Part shown: in pieces, positions 53,734 to 64,000 of the stretch | Layout: every line of letters starts with the position of its first letter | Numbering within the stretch: position 1 is the first letter of the stretch | Notes under the pieces: model-generated | Database searches by the model: none | Told to the model about the DNA's origin: nothing | Seen by the model: only the letters and a program-made list of their open reading frames with translations | Origin: Eopsaltria australis | Taxonomy: Eukaryota; Chordata; Aves; Passeriformes; Petroicidae | Assembly (NCBI GenBank): GCA_034509425.1 | Contig: JAVTVJ010000130.1 | Span: 2,101,501-2,165,500, forward strand | Direction of reading: 5' to 3' | Length of the DNA stretch: 64,000 nt | Position numbers and translations under genes: made by a program

Positions 53734-53748
53734 CCGCTAGGGGGCGCT
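53734..53748 (+). promoter_or_regulatory. Candidate CTCF binding site
   Basis: CCGCTAGGGGGCGCT fits the vertebrate CTCF core consensus (CCASYAGRKGGCRSY) with a single departure at the third base. The motif reads on the + strand and sits in a CpG-rich island between DMRTB1 and whatever gene lies to the right. It is a plausible domain boundary or loop anchor. Occupancy cannot be read from sequence. Confidence 0.65.
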
Positions 53749-53763
53749 GCCGAGGCCGCGGCC

Positions 53764-53913
53764 ATGGCGCTCCCGCCTCATGAGGGACCTGCCCGTGCCC
53801 GGCTCCTGCCTGGGCTCCCCGGGGGTGTCGAGTCCCCGGCTCTGATCTGCAGCAATGGACTGTCCATTCACGCCATTGGGCAAACAGGTACAGGCTCGGG
53901 GGCTGAATCATGA
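53764..53913 (+). CDS. Short open frame with strong Kozak start in a CpG island; possible first exon
   Basis: The start context GCGGCCATGGCG is near-ideal and the frame runs 49 codons to TGA at 53911. A possible donor, AAACAG|GTACAG, at 53888 would leave a 41-codon exon in phase 1; its +4 and +5 bases are weak. The peptide begins MALPPHEG and I do not recognise it. It may be the first exon of an uncharacterised gene, an lncRNA, or chance in GC-rich DNA. No convincing second exon was found nearby. Confidence 0.2.
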   Translation: MALPPHEGPARARLLPGLPGGVESPALICSNGLSIHAIGQTGTGSGAES

Positions 53914-54035
53914 GTCCCGTGCAGTTTTGCTGCGGCAGTAGCCAGGCATGGTGCCGAATTCCTCAGTGTGGGCAGAGGGTCGCGTGGAGCGCAGCGATGG
54001 CTTCGTGCTGGTTCGCAGCTGGGCAAGCACCTGCC

Positions 54036-54178
54036 CTGCTGTGAGCTCAGCTGCTTAGAGCGCAGTGCTGCCAGCGCCAGGGCTGGGGGGTCTGTCCCTG
54101 CATGGGCCAGTCCCTTCGGAGCTGCATTCCATGGTCCCTATGGGCCCCTTCCAACTCCGAATTTTCTGTGATTCTACA
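54036..54178 (+). mobile_element. TguSINE1-like SINE: tRNA-Ile-derived head, CR1-like tail
   Basis: The first ~75 bp align with tRNA-Ile: AGCTCAG, then TTAGAGCGCAGTGCTG, CGCCAGGG and a terminal GGGCCA-type 3' end. The final ~65 bp, from TCCATGGTCCC through CCCCTTCCAACTCC to TTCTGTGATTCTAC, is an avian CR1 3' end. A tRNA-Ile head with a CR1 tail is the published TguSINE1 design, spread by CR1 machinery in songbirds. The acceptor-stem pairing has decayed, so it is not a working tRNA gene. Confidence 0.7.
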
Positions 54179-55371
54179 GCCTTGGCTGTGCTGAAGGGAA
54201 AATTTCCATGGTGAAGGTTATCCCGTGGTCCCTGGATGTTTGTTAACCAATGCAGAGCAAACAGCCCTCTGACAGTGCACTCAGGGCAAGCCAGTGATGG
54301 TAGAAGGATGGTACTGAGTGATAAGTACAGTTTAAAACCAGGTTTTGGATGGCATTTATGGTATTGACTTTTACAGCATAAATCAAGCCCAAAAGACATT
54401 ATCTATACTTGACACAGCTTTACGTTTGACACCCATTTAAAGAGCTCTTGATTTCATACTATTATTTCAATTTGAGAAGTCTAAATGCAAAAACCTCCAA
54501 ACCTGTAGCATAAAAACAGGAAAGGAAAACATTTAAGACTTAACCTAGAATACCTTCAGTTTTTAAGTAATTCAATACAGTTATTCATGGGTTTGGATTC
54601 TTTGGACCTAAACTTAGCTGTAATGGACATTTAACCCTAATGAGACTTGTGCTGATTCATGTTGAACTTCAGTCTAAGATTCAAGGTCAAATGAAATCTG
54701 CCTCTTTCAGACCAATTTATGTCCTTACAGTGCTTCATACTGGCTAAACTAATTTGGTTTGTTGACACTAGTTTCCAAATTCAAAAGTGGAGTTTTAGAG
54801 GAAGGGAGTTAACCAGGGGAACAGATTGCCAGTAGGGTGGTGTGAATTTTCCATTACTCTAAGTCTAAACCAAGTAAGCAAGCTTCTCTAGAAAACATGC
54901 AGCTGAGGTGAAATGTGTGTTTCATGCAATAGATAATCCAGACTGCTCTTGGAGCCACAGAAAGGACTGGAGCTCAGGAAGGCACTTGCCTTCTGGGGTA
55001 AGCAATTTTCAATCTGCCTGCTGAAAGGACCCAGTCCTATAAGAAAGGGCACTGTAAGCAGGAGGGTGCTGTGCCTTCAGGACAGTCCATTTGTTTCAGT
55101 ATAATTGTGTTACCTTCAGTTCAAGTCTGTTTTTGAGGACCTCTCTGCATGAGAGTTACATATATTTATCTAGCAATATAAAGAAATTAACTTCTTTGTG
55201 TAACTGTAGGAAAAAAATTGGTCAAAGATATTTTTATACCAAGTTTCAGGCTTTCCCCCTCTAAGCTCAAGCTTGTCAAATTGATTAGTGATTATTACAG
55301 TGTTTAAATCATACAGATTCTAAGTATTTGTTAAATAAGCTAGGTCTTAGTGGGTGATTCATGAGGCAGGG

Positions 55372-55465
55372 TGCTGTAGTGGTTGAAGCAGAGTCAGGAA
55401 GGCTTTGTTCAATACCTGACCTCAGTCCTACTGAGTAAAGTCAGGCAGTTAATTCTCTTCTTGTC
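55372..55465 (+). mobile_element. MIR-like ancient SINE fragment
   Basis: GCTGTAGTGGTTGAAGCAGA, then TTGTTCAATACCTGACCTCA and CAGGCAGTTAATTCTCTT follow the order of the MIR head: the TAGTGGTTAAGAGC A-box region, the GGTTCGAATCC B-box region and the CAAGTTACTTAACCTCT core. Divergence is high, as expected for a pre-avian element. Confidence 0.45.
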
Positions 55466-58400
55466 CTGGTTTTGTCAGATCACTGGTCTTAATCTTTTTT
55501 GGACTTGAAATGTTTGCAGAAAAATGATGTCTGAGTGCTGTTTAAATTATATAAACCTGTGGAAGAACAGCCTGTGTACAGACTTGGTGTGCATGGTGTC
55601 CATTGTGCAAGTGTTCTAGAGCAGCAGGTTATAATTAAAGGCAGTTTTAAAGTGGTTTTTTTTTTTCCTCCTAGAGTATAAACCTCCCTTCCAAGAAAAA
55701 GGCGTTTTCTTTTCAAAGTTGAGTGAGAGAGTGAGGAAATGAAGAATCTTTGCAGAAACAGAGCTAGAATGTATCACAATGTAGTGGGATCTCCAGCAGG
55801 GAAAACCAGAGAAAATAGGACTCAGAGCCTACAAAGAGCAATGGGGACCTTGTAGCAGTCACACAAATGTATTTAGTATTGGCCACAGTTCACTTCTCAA
55901 CTTAATGTATTTCAAGTGTGATTTCCTACATTATGTCTTCTGATGCATTCAAGTACAGCAGTTCTACAAGATTGACTTCAGCCATACCAGACACAAGACT
56001 TTCTCCCCTCAAATACAAATCTTTTACATCTGACTAAATGAGAGCCACAGCTGAGAGAAATAAATTTGGTAAAGAAACCAGAAACTTGCAAAGCAAATTA
56101 CTGCAGTTAGAGGGCCAGTGTTTCATCCAGTGAATTTAGTTCCTTTTGGAGAGACGTGCAGTGAGAGGCAGAAAAAACCTAATTGGGAAAATAAGATCTT
56201 TTCCATTAGGTGGCTAATTTTTCGTGTGTGTGTGAGCAACATCAAGTACCAAATTTTATTCACTGTTTTAGAATGCTACCCATTAAATGGAGCTACTGTA
56301 TATTTTACTGTATATTTTAGCTTACAAAACTGTCTTGTCAGAAAAGCAGAATTTTTAGCTATTTTTCTATACCTTGCTGAGGAGCATTTTACAAGATAAA
56401 AATGTGTTAGGAGTAGTGTACTGAATAATAAGTGAGAAGTGAATTGAAATGGCTTTGCATTTTTAGAAATAACCATTTCAATCAAATATTCATGAATTAT
56501 TCTAATGTTTGCAGAAGTTCTGACTGAAGTGGTTGTTATTCATTATATTAATTTATCTGGACCTTGGTTTTACGTGAAGCCAGAGTTCCATGGCCTTCAG
56601 AACACTTTTCTCTGTAACTGGTGAATTAAGTGCTGTAACATTAAAGGACTAAGCATTTTTCTTGGTAGTGTGCCTTTTCTGCAGTGAGCAAACCAAAGTC
56701 AGTATCCCCATACCAAACTAAATTTTGGAATCTAAAGTTTGGTCTAAGCTGGAGAAGGATGTTTCTTCCCCATCTATGACAAATTTATTTGTGTTGAAAA
56801 GTAACAACCTATAGCTAAGGGAACTAAATTCAAAGCTTTAATATGTAGTTTATATGTGCGTGTGTATATATTTTTTTTTTTTGTCTGCCCTCTCCTTACC
56901 CTTGTGTCGTAAGTGGAACTCCCAGGGAGAGTGCAAGAAAATGCCTTCAGAAGTTTGGAGTTTAACCTGTTTGGGATTGATAGTAGATGCACATTTGACT
57001 GCAGAGAAACCAGTCCTTTAATTTTGCCCTTTTTTTATTGTTTGTTTGTTTCACCTGAATGTCACGATACCTGAAAACACGTATGGAAAATACAGGCCCC
57101 TTCTGAAGGGTTTGTACAGAAATACTGCTGATGGGTAGCTCAGCACTCTTCCACTGCCCTCCACTCCTCTTACACATTCATGTTGCTTGTTCTCTTAAAC
57201 AGGTGAGGACTTGACAGTTTAATGAGCCTGACAAAAATTCCACAGTTAAATTGAAAATAAAAGCCAATTTCTGCAATAATTAATCACAAGAAACTCTGAA
57301 AATACTTTTCCCAACTAAGGAGAAATGTTTAAGACATTTCTCAAAGTCAGAGACACAAATGCTTGTCAGGGACTGGAACAAGAAAGATCTACTGGTGTAA
57401 AGAACAAACTGCAATATGCTCCTATTTTAACTTTTGGACGTTTGTCCAATCGTGCTGATTAAACACTTTGGAATATTTTGTCAGGTTTTCCAGCATTGTT
57501 GAACTGAGTTAAAATGTAATTGACTTAAAACAAATAGAACAAAACCCTCATGTAATAAATGTCAGGTTCATGCTGACTGAAAAGAAAACACCTTGTTCCT
57601 GCCCTGTGACCCTGTGCTTGTGTTAAAGCACAAAGTCTCCAATCATACAAGTGGAACATAAAACCTTTCACTATTCACTTTCTCCATGTAATCGGGCAGG
57701 TATGTGGGAGTGTGGGCAATATAAGAAGCTGGCTTTTTATTTATGTAGAAATCTGATAGTGCTCCTCACAGAGGAGCCTGGTGAAGGCTCAGCCAAAGAT
57801 AAGACTCTTAACTGATGAGCAGCATGGACCAGATCCTGTAGAGTCACTGGTGTCCATGACTGGTTTGGAGCATGGGACAGACATCTCTGTGTGGGTGATG
57901 GCCAGAGCTGTGGCTCCTGAGCTGTCAGGGCTCTCCTGCCTCAGTGTGCAGTCACCCGCTGGCTTGTGAGCCCTGCCCCTTCCTGCAGGGCACACCTGAG
58001 CTGCACAGCACTGGCAGTGCTCATATTCTGCAGGAGATGGGCAGGAAGGCCATGGCCACAGTAACAACACTGTGATAGCTGAGCCATGTCTGGCATTGCT
58101 GTGAGAGATCCCCTCCCAAACAGGGAATTTGGCGTTTTACCGTACACTGGCACAGCTCTAATGGCAGGGATGGGCAATGTCTGTTCTTGACTCTTGTTTC
58201 TCCTTGGGGAAGTGTGTGTAAGTAAGCATTCATGCCCCATTTAGTTAAAGTGGATCTTTGGAGACCAGGTGGTTGCAAAGAAATGCAGAAAGAGGCCTAG
58301 GTTGAAGCTGCCTTTCAGTAGCATCTTGTTGAGGAGAAGACGAGAGCCCAGATTTGTAATAGAGGATTCAACAAGTGAAACTTTCAGTGGGAGTATCTTC

Positions 58401-59791
58401 TGTTGTTGGGTTTAACCTCTCTCTCCAAAACCCTTGGTGTTTGAGTGTAGTGGCAGGCAGGTCAGTTTGCCCTCTTGCTGTCAGTAAGGAATGTGTTGGT
58501 TCTGTAGATACCCCGCTGTGTGCTTTTCCAATTTTCCTTTCAATGTAACTCACTGCTTCCAAGCACCAGCTCCTGACCTTCCCTTATGCACTCTGCCTTG
58601 TTGTGCGCTTTCCCCTGCTTTGCACTTTCTATTTAGACAATAAAAGGACCGAAGGGAAAACAATGTTTCTTTATGTCAGAAGTACAGCAGCCTCACATGT
58701 CAATATTTCTTTTCCCCCTGTGCACTCTGACTTCGTTTATTTTGTTAAACACTTTGGCTTCTTTTGAGGAGATTCGAGTTCCAGAGCAAACCAGTTTGCA
58801 CAATGTGCTCAGCTTCATGTTGCATTGAACTGATCGCATTTGTTATGTCTACCAGCTGATAGAGTTTTCTCAAAATATTTAGCCTGTAATGTAACCCACC
58901 CTGGTCTTCTGTTTTTATTACAAACACGCAATTAATCACCCTAATTGTTCCAATTACCCAGAGGCCCAAGTGATTATGATTAAAAATAAATAAATAAAGA
59001 TAGCGATGGCATAGTGTGGTTGTAGGAATGAGGTGAGCATTCAGCACAGCTCAGGAATCTTTCACTGGTTCTTTTATGTCAGGGTAGATGTCCTGGAAGT
59101 GGCTTGATGCACATGCTGGGTGTCACATAATCCAGCGTGGATAATCCCTGCCTTTCTGGTGATCATTGTGTGCTGCTGCCCAGAATGTTACGGCATTTGG
59201 CACCAACAGAAACTGTGAACTGACAAATAACTGCATGGGAAAGAGTTGAGGAAACAAGCACATGTTGGCTTAGAAAATGATGTTTAAGAAACATTTGCAT
59301 TGACAAGACCAGCATCATTTAAAGGTCATATATATATGAATAATTCTAATTCCTGAAAATATCTGCAATCAAAATGAAACCAAAGGGCTGTTTCTGTTCT
59401 TTGTAAATTAAAACCAGTGCAGATTTTCTCCCTTTCAAATAATTCTCATGCTAGGAGCTTGAGTCTATAATAAGTTTCACTTGTTTGGCACATCCTCAGG
59501 CCCAGTTAAAAAACCCTTGGAAATGGTTTTAAAAGTAATGTCCAAATACAAACCTGTGAGCAGTGATCCTGGTTGGTGTGCCAGGGAGAACTCTGTGCTT
59601 CCAGGACTTCTGAAAAACTCCACAGTGATTCTGACCAGCTCTGTGGAGAATAAAGCCAACCATAGTCTGAATTTCTTCTGTTAAGAAGGAAATGGTGTTT
59701 TAATGTTCCAGAAAAGTGCAAACCATATGCTTTGATTTTGCTACTGAGAGGCTATGGGAGGAGTTTGCAGTGTTCTCTAAGAAATGTATAT

Positions 59792-59825
59792 ATTTTATTT
59801 ATTTATTTATTTGTATATATACATA
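59792..59825. repeat. TTTA/TA microsatellite
   Basis: Four to five TTTA/ATTT units followed by TATATATACATATG form a simple AT repeat. Confidence 0.85.
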
Positions 59826-60004
59826 TGAGGGTATAATTCTTAGCTCATATTAGCATTACATCACTGTTTTATCTAGTCTAAATCTAGGTCAGTCCTGAAT
59901 TACATTGCTGTGAATGCAGATGGAGCTTGGAGTACAGCACAGGTCTGAAATGCTGTTTTCTAATAGGATTAGTGAGTCATTTGTGTCCAGATGTGGATTT
60001 GTTT

Positions 60005-60027
60005 GGGGGAAGGGAAGGGGGGTGGGG
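60005..60027 (+). other. Potential G-quadruplex with the same loop pattern
   Basis: G-runs of 5, 3, 6 and 4 are separated by AA, AA and T, the same order of loops as at 49287. Folding is predicted by pattern only. Confidence 0.6.
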
Positions 60028-63000
60028 TGAGGAGATGGAGTCCTGACTTCTGGTCCCTCCAACATTTTCAGCACTTTGTTGCCCATCCTTGCAACTCTTC
60101 CCAAAGCACAGGGAGCTGGAGATGGAGAGAGGCAGGCAGGGAAATGGAGGTGTTTCCATGCTCGAGGGGATTGAGCTGGTTAGGACCTGAGCCCTCAGAG
60201 ATGTGGGAGTGGATGTACCAGAGACTTACAGAACCCCAGAGAGCCAGAAAATGCAAAACAAACTCGGGTGCAAAAAGTCAAGAGACCCCAGGGTACGGCT
60301 GTTAGGTGGCAGGATGCTACCAAGGCCAAAAAGACGAAATTATTTCAGTAGGAATTGGATAAAATAACAGGCAGAGGCCCACGAGGGCTGTTACACACCA
60401 ATATCCAGGGCACTGGAACAGGGCGCTGAATAGGAGTTTAATTGGTGTGACCCTGGACTTAATGCTGACGGTGCTTCTCCCTGGAACAGTGGTTTCTTGG
60501 AAATCTTTCTGCTGGGCAGGTATGGGCTGGCTATTAACCTCTGTAATTTCAGTGTTTTTAATGAGGTGGGCAGAAGTCAAAGAGTACAAAAATCTTTATT
60601 CTCTAGGTTTGTCTTTGTTTGTACTCTATAGGCATCACTTGCAGTCTGTGCTGGTTGTACACAGCTAGCCCATCATCTGATGGAAAAAGAAATTGTATCA
60701 TTAATGTATATTTTATGGGAAAAATTAGTATGCCACCCTGTTAAGTAAATATTTACCAAGATCTATAGCCTAGAAAATGCTGAGGGACAAAACAAATGCC
60801 AGTTAATTCTGTATACTTTGGATCAGATTGCAGCTACAGTCAGTGCCAATTATAAAACTGAATGGAGTGACACAGTATATTAAGGAACATGTAATTTGTC
60901 ATACAGTGTCAACATTGCTGGCATTTTATATTTCATGAGGTAGCACTTCTGAGCCAAGTCTTGTAAAGTGTCCCAAAATCTCATTTAGCATGTCAAAAAT
61001 TATATTCATTGTTAATTCTCTGAATGGAGGAGGAACAGCCTTTGTGATTGACTGCTTTTGACCATCATAGCTGGACTAAACCTCTAAATGATGGGATTTA
61101 GGGTGTTACAAGTATGCAGTGTTCGAAGCCAGCCCTACTAGAAAAGGCTGTTCACTGCAGTGACTGAAATAGCATGTTCTTGGAATAGTGTGTGAGGGTG
61201 TCTTCAGACTCTGACCTGCTGTATGCATCACTTAATCTTAAGAAAGTAAGAAAAGAACAAATCACAACAAAATGGGCAGAAATTCACGTTTTCTAAAAAC
61301 ACATGCAAACCCAAACCCTAAAATTATTCTTTATTTTGTGACTACTGGAATTGGAGTCTCACAGTCCTAAGCACATCCTGTTTATTTTATGCCACTTCTC
61401 TGTCCCCTTTCCCAGATAGCTGAGACATCTTTAGCATGAAGTGTTTGACTGAGGTGGCTTCATTTCCTAAAGCTGGGCAGCTCTGCTGTGTTGTGAGAGT
61501 AAAGCACCTTTTTGTGCTCTTTTTGTGCTCTAATAATGCCTACGGGCCAAAGTCAGCTCCACATCTCTAGTGATGCTCAGCACTGGCAGGGGAGGGCAGG
61601 CATGGGCTGGATGCTGAGGACACAGCACGCTCCTCCAGGAGCTCTGGGAGGAAGGGGATAGAATGAGGCTTACTTTTCCAGAAAAGGTGAGATTTTGTAT
61701 TTTTTTACATAATATCTTATTTTGAGCCTTTGTGACGTGTGAGAAAGCATCAGGAGACACCAGTGAGCACCAGAGTGGCTTTGTTCATGCTGTCCTTTCC
61801 ATACTCCTGCACTCCTGACTCTTTCAATTCACGGGTGCTGCAGTGTGATTTTGAGAACTCAGAACACATTCGTCCTGCACAAGCATAGTGAAATTGGATA
61901 CATTTTTTTTTTAATTAAAAAGATGAAGTTGTTTTGGCTGCAGTAAAAGCTAAGAACAATGTTTTACAATGAGGGAGAGATGGATGACATGCAGGCCTTT
62001 TTGCAGTACACAAAGTTCTTACATAACTCATTAGAGGACCTAAAAGCCCTCTGTACTCTGGTCTAAACCTGATTGCTGTGTTTCTCCCATATAATATTTT
62101 ATAAATTCCCATAAAAGAACGAAACACTAGACTAAATTAATGTTTTGAAGTCCTATGACTGACTGCAAATGAGGAATAGGACTTCGATTACTGCCTAAAA
62201 GTTCCAGTCTAGAATGTTATTTTACACAGTATCCTAAGTCAAGGCTTATTTTAAAAACAAGCTTTTGACAGTGGATGTAAATTCACATGACTATCTGCAT
62301 ATGGCTGGATACATTTTGTAATGATGCTTTAAATTACCAGCATCTTTTCAGCACCTCCCGATGCCATGAAAGGAAGCTTTCTTCACTGCTTTTCAATGCA
62401 GAGTCTGGCACACTGAAATATCAGCCACACTTCCTAGGAAGATTTTCTTGCAAAGCAGCTACCTTTAAGTGTAATCAGTATTCCAAAGCTTTGGGCCTGA
62501 ATTCTGCCACCTACACGTACTGGCTGTGCAAATTCTTCCACTGAGGCCAACATGCCTTTTTGCATAAAATAACTTCTTAAGTCACAGGATGAAATTCTCT
62601 GAGTTACTACTTTGATTGTGTTTTCTATTTGCACTCCATATAGAAGATATAGTTAAAAATTCAGACAAAAGAATAAACCTCATAACCTGGATTAACTTTT
62701 ATTTCATTTTTGGAACTTTTTAACAACCTGCTAAATGACACTTAGCAGGAGTCTTCCTTGACATATGCTCTTTGAAATTGCAACTTGAATGTGGGTCCTT
62801 GGTTTAAGGAATTTTTACTGTGTTTTCATTAATTTTTAATTACTCTGTTACTTTTCTGCTTGGCTGAAAGGGAAAAGCTGGTTCTAGTCAAAACACTGTA
62901 ATTAAATGTTCTGTAATGCAAACTCGTGCATAGTGGGAAGACCTGGCAAGTAGTGAGACACTTCACAGCTTAATGTTTACACTTGGCTGTCTGCTTGTGT

Positions 63001-63083
63001 AACAACTGTACCAGACACTGAACTAGCCCAGGCTCAGATATTGAATGTACTGAAGCTTCTTTGAGCTTCTGACTTCTTTTATA

Positions 63084-64000
63084 TCATTGTGCAGCCCAAC
63101 CTTTATGGACATCCTGCTTATGTGCCCAGCTCTCCATTAGGTATAGTAAAAACCCCACAAAACAGAAAACAAAATCCCTTTCAGATGGTAAAAAGTGGAG
63201 TTGGTTGTGGGCTTTCCAGAGATTGTCCCTCTGGGATATTGAAGGCAAGACAATTGCATCACTCAGTGTTACCAGATACTGTGAAGAAATCTGGAAGCCT
63301 GAAAATGGAGATTTGCACCTCATCTGTGGCCAGGAGTGGATCATCCATAAGACACTTGTGTATCATTATCATAGATTATTATTTGTGTTATAGTAGAACA
63401 AATCTAAAACTCAGTTGAGCCACAGCTGCAACACCACCGTCCTTTTGCTCTAAAAAATTATATTGGCAAAATGAACAAAACCAGCAGAAGACTGAAGAAA
63501 GGAACTGGAAACACACAGAAATCCCAGCAGGATGCTGGGAGCCAGGGCAGCTCATTGCCAGCCTGGATATTACCTTGGGCTTTGTTCTGCATGTAGTCCT
63601 GTGGAGTCTGCTTTGAGAAGAAGGAGCTGAGGCTTCCTTAGAATTGTTTATCAGTTTGTCTTTAATGCCAAACAGTTCAGTTGCTCCTTGTAGCATCATG
63701 CACACACTAACCTGTTGCCAGCCTTGGTCAGAAAACTGATGCTGCATTTCCGTAGATATTGGATTTATCCCTTAGACTTTTCCCTCAGTGAGGCTTCTCT
63801 GTCTCTTTTCCCACCTTTCCCCCCAAGCTTCAGACAGCATTGAGCCATTTGGGGCAGCTTGTGATTGTATTCCTGCTTTTCCCTGGCTCCAAACACCAAT
63901 GCTACATCCAAATTACGTATCCCAGGGAGAACTGGTGCCAGCAAAGAACCTACAGTTTCTCTTTGGCTCTCAAATACCTCTCTTTTTCTTGCATCTCATT
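63084..64000 (+). other. Open frames near the right edge, possible exons of an unidentified gene
   Basis: At 63089-63418 a + strand frame of 109 codons beginning QPNLYGHPAYVPSSPLG is open. A second + strand frame (63205-63393) and a minus frame of 86 codons overlap it. From 63776 a + strand frame is open for 75 codons to the window end, preceded by a pyrimidine tract and CTTCAG at 63833. I recognise no family. Overlapping openness in several frames suggests chance, so this is a lead and not a gene call. Confidence 0.15.

Larger units (their letters stand above)
53640..53960. promoter_or_regulatory. Second, smaller CpG-rich island
   Basis: About 320 bp of GC- and CpG-rich sequence inside AT-rich flanks, 4.9 kb after DMRTB1. 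It contains the CTCF motif at 53734 and the short open frame at 53764. It could be a promoter, insulator or enhancer. The high GC just beyond it (54036-54178) belongs to a SINE. Confidence 0.6.
54179..63083. other. Intergenic, downstream of the SINE
   Basis: AT-rich with chance-length frames, the MIR-like piece at 55372, simple repeats and the G4 pattern at 60005. I found no GLIS1 zinc-finger exon on the minus strand, the gene expected next from human synteny. Confidence 0.5.

Noticed and set aside
54036..54110. Functional tRNA-Ile gene
   Set aside because: The acceptor and T stems no longer pair and the sequence runs directly into a CR1 tail, so it is a SINE head.
48900..64000. GLIS1 exons on the minus strand, expected from human gene order
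   Set aside because: No C2H2 zinc-finger or recognisable GLIS1 C-terminal sequence was seen in any minus-strand frame. The gene probably lies beyond the window.
1..64000. CRISPR arrays, operons, insertion sequences or phage genes
   Set aside because: This is vertebrate DNA with introns, CR1 and SINE elements. No direct-repeat/spacer arrays or bacterial gene layout are present.

Overview
This window is vertebrate nuclear DNA from a bird, most likely a passerine (songbird). It is AT-rich and gene-poor. It carries avian CR1 LINE fragments, including the typical CR1 3' end beside an ATTCTATG-like tail. At 54036-54178 it has a SINE with a tRNA-Ile-like head and a CR1-like tail, the architecture of TguSINE1 known from songbirds. 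There is no bacterial-style gene organisation. Most open frames of 60-130 codons are what chance gives in such sequence.

The one gene I can support fully is DMRTB1 (DMRT6), a DM-domain transcription factor, on the + strand at 43232-48777. Four coding exons (43232-43610, 44871-45103, 45658-45802, 48707-48777) join with GT/AG junctions and compatible phases (1, 0, 1). They give a 275-residue protein. Exon 1 lies in a CpG island, with a TATA box at 43172 and a GC-rich hairpin just upstream of it. A polyadenylation signal lies 32 bp after the stop.

Layout: 1-42890 is intergenic, with a possible LTR near 8.16 kb, a CR1 fragment at 22.7 kb, a CpG-dense island at 28.8-29.1 kb and a GC-rich patch with a YY1-type ATG at 32.25 kb. 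It also holds an old CR1/L3-type LINE relic at 33.85-34.87 kb and a 20-bp minisatellite at 36.57 kb. DMRTB1 follows. Downstream (48.8-64 kb) are CR1 and MIR-like pieces and a 31-nt T tract. A second, smaller CpG island at about 53.65-53.96 kb holds a near-perfect CTCF motif and a short Kozak-start open frame, and the SINE follows it. The last kilobase has open frames that could be exons of an unseen gene but are not supported.

In human, DMRTB1 sits between LRP8 and GLIS1. I found no recognisable exon of either here. I see no novel multi-gene system. The most checkable leads are the CTCF/CpG element and possible first exon at 53.7 kb, the CpG-dense segment at 28.8 kb, and the open frames at the right edge.
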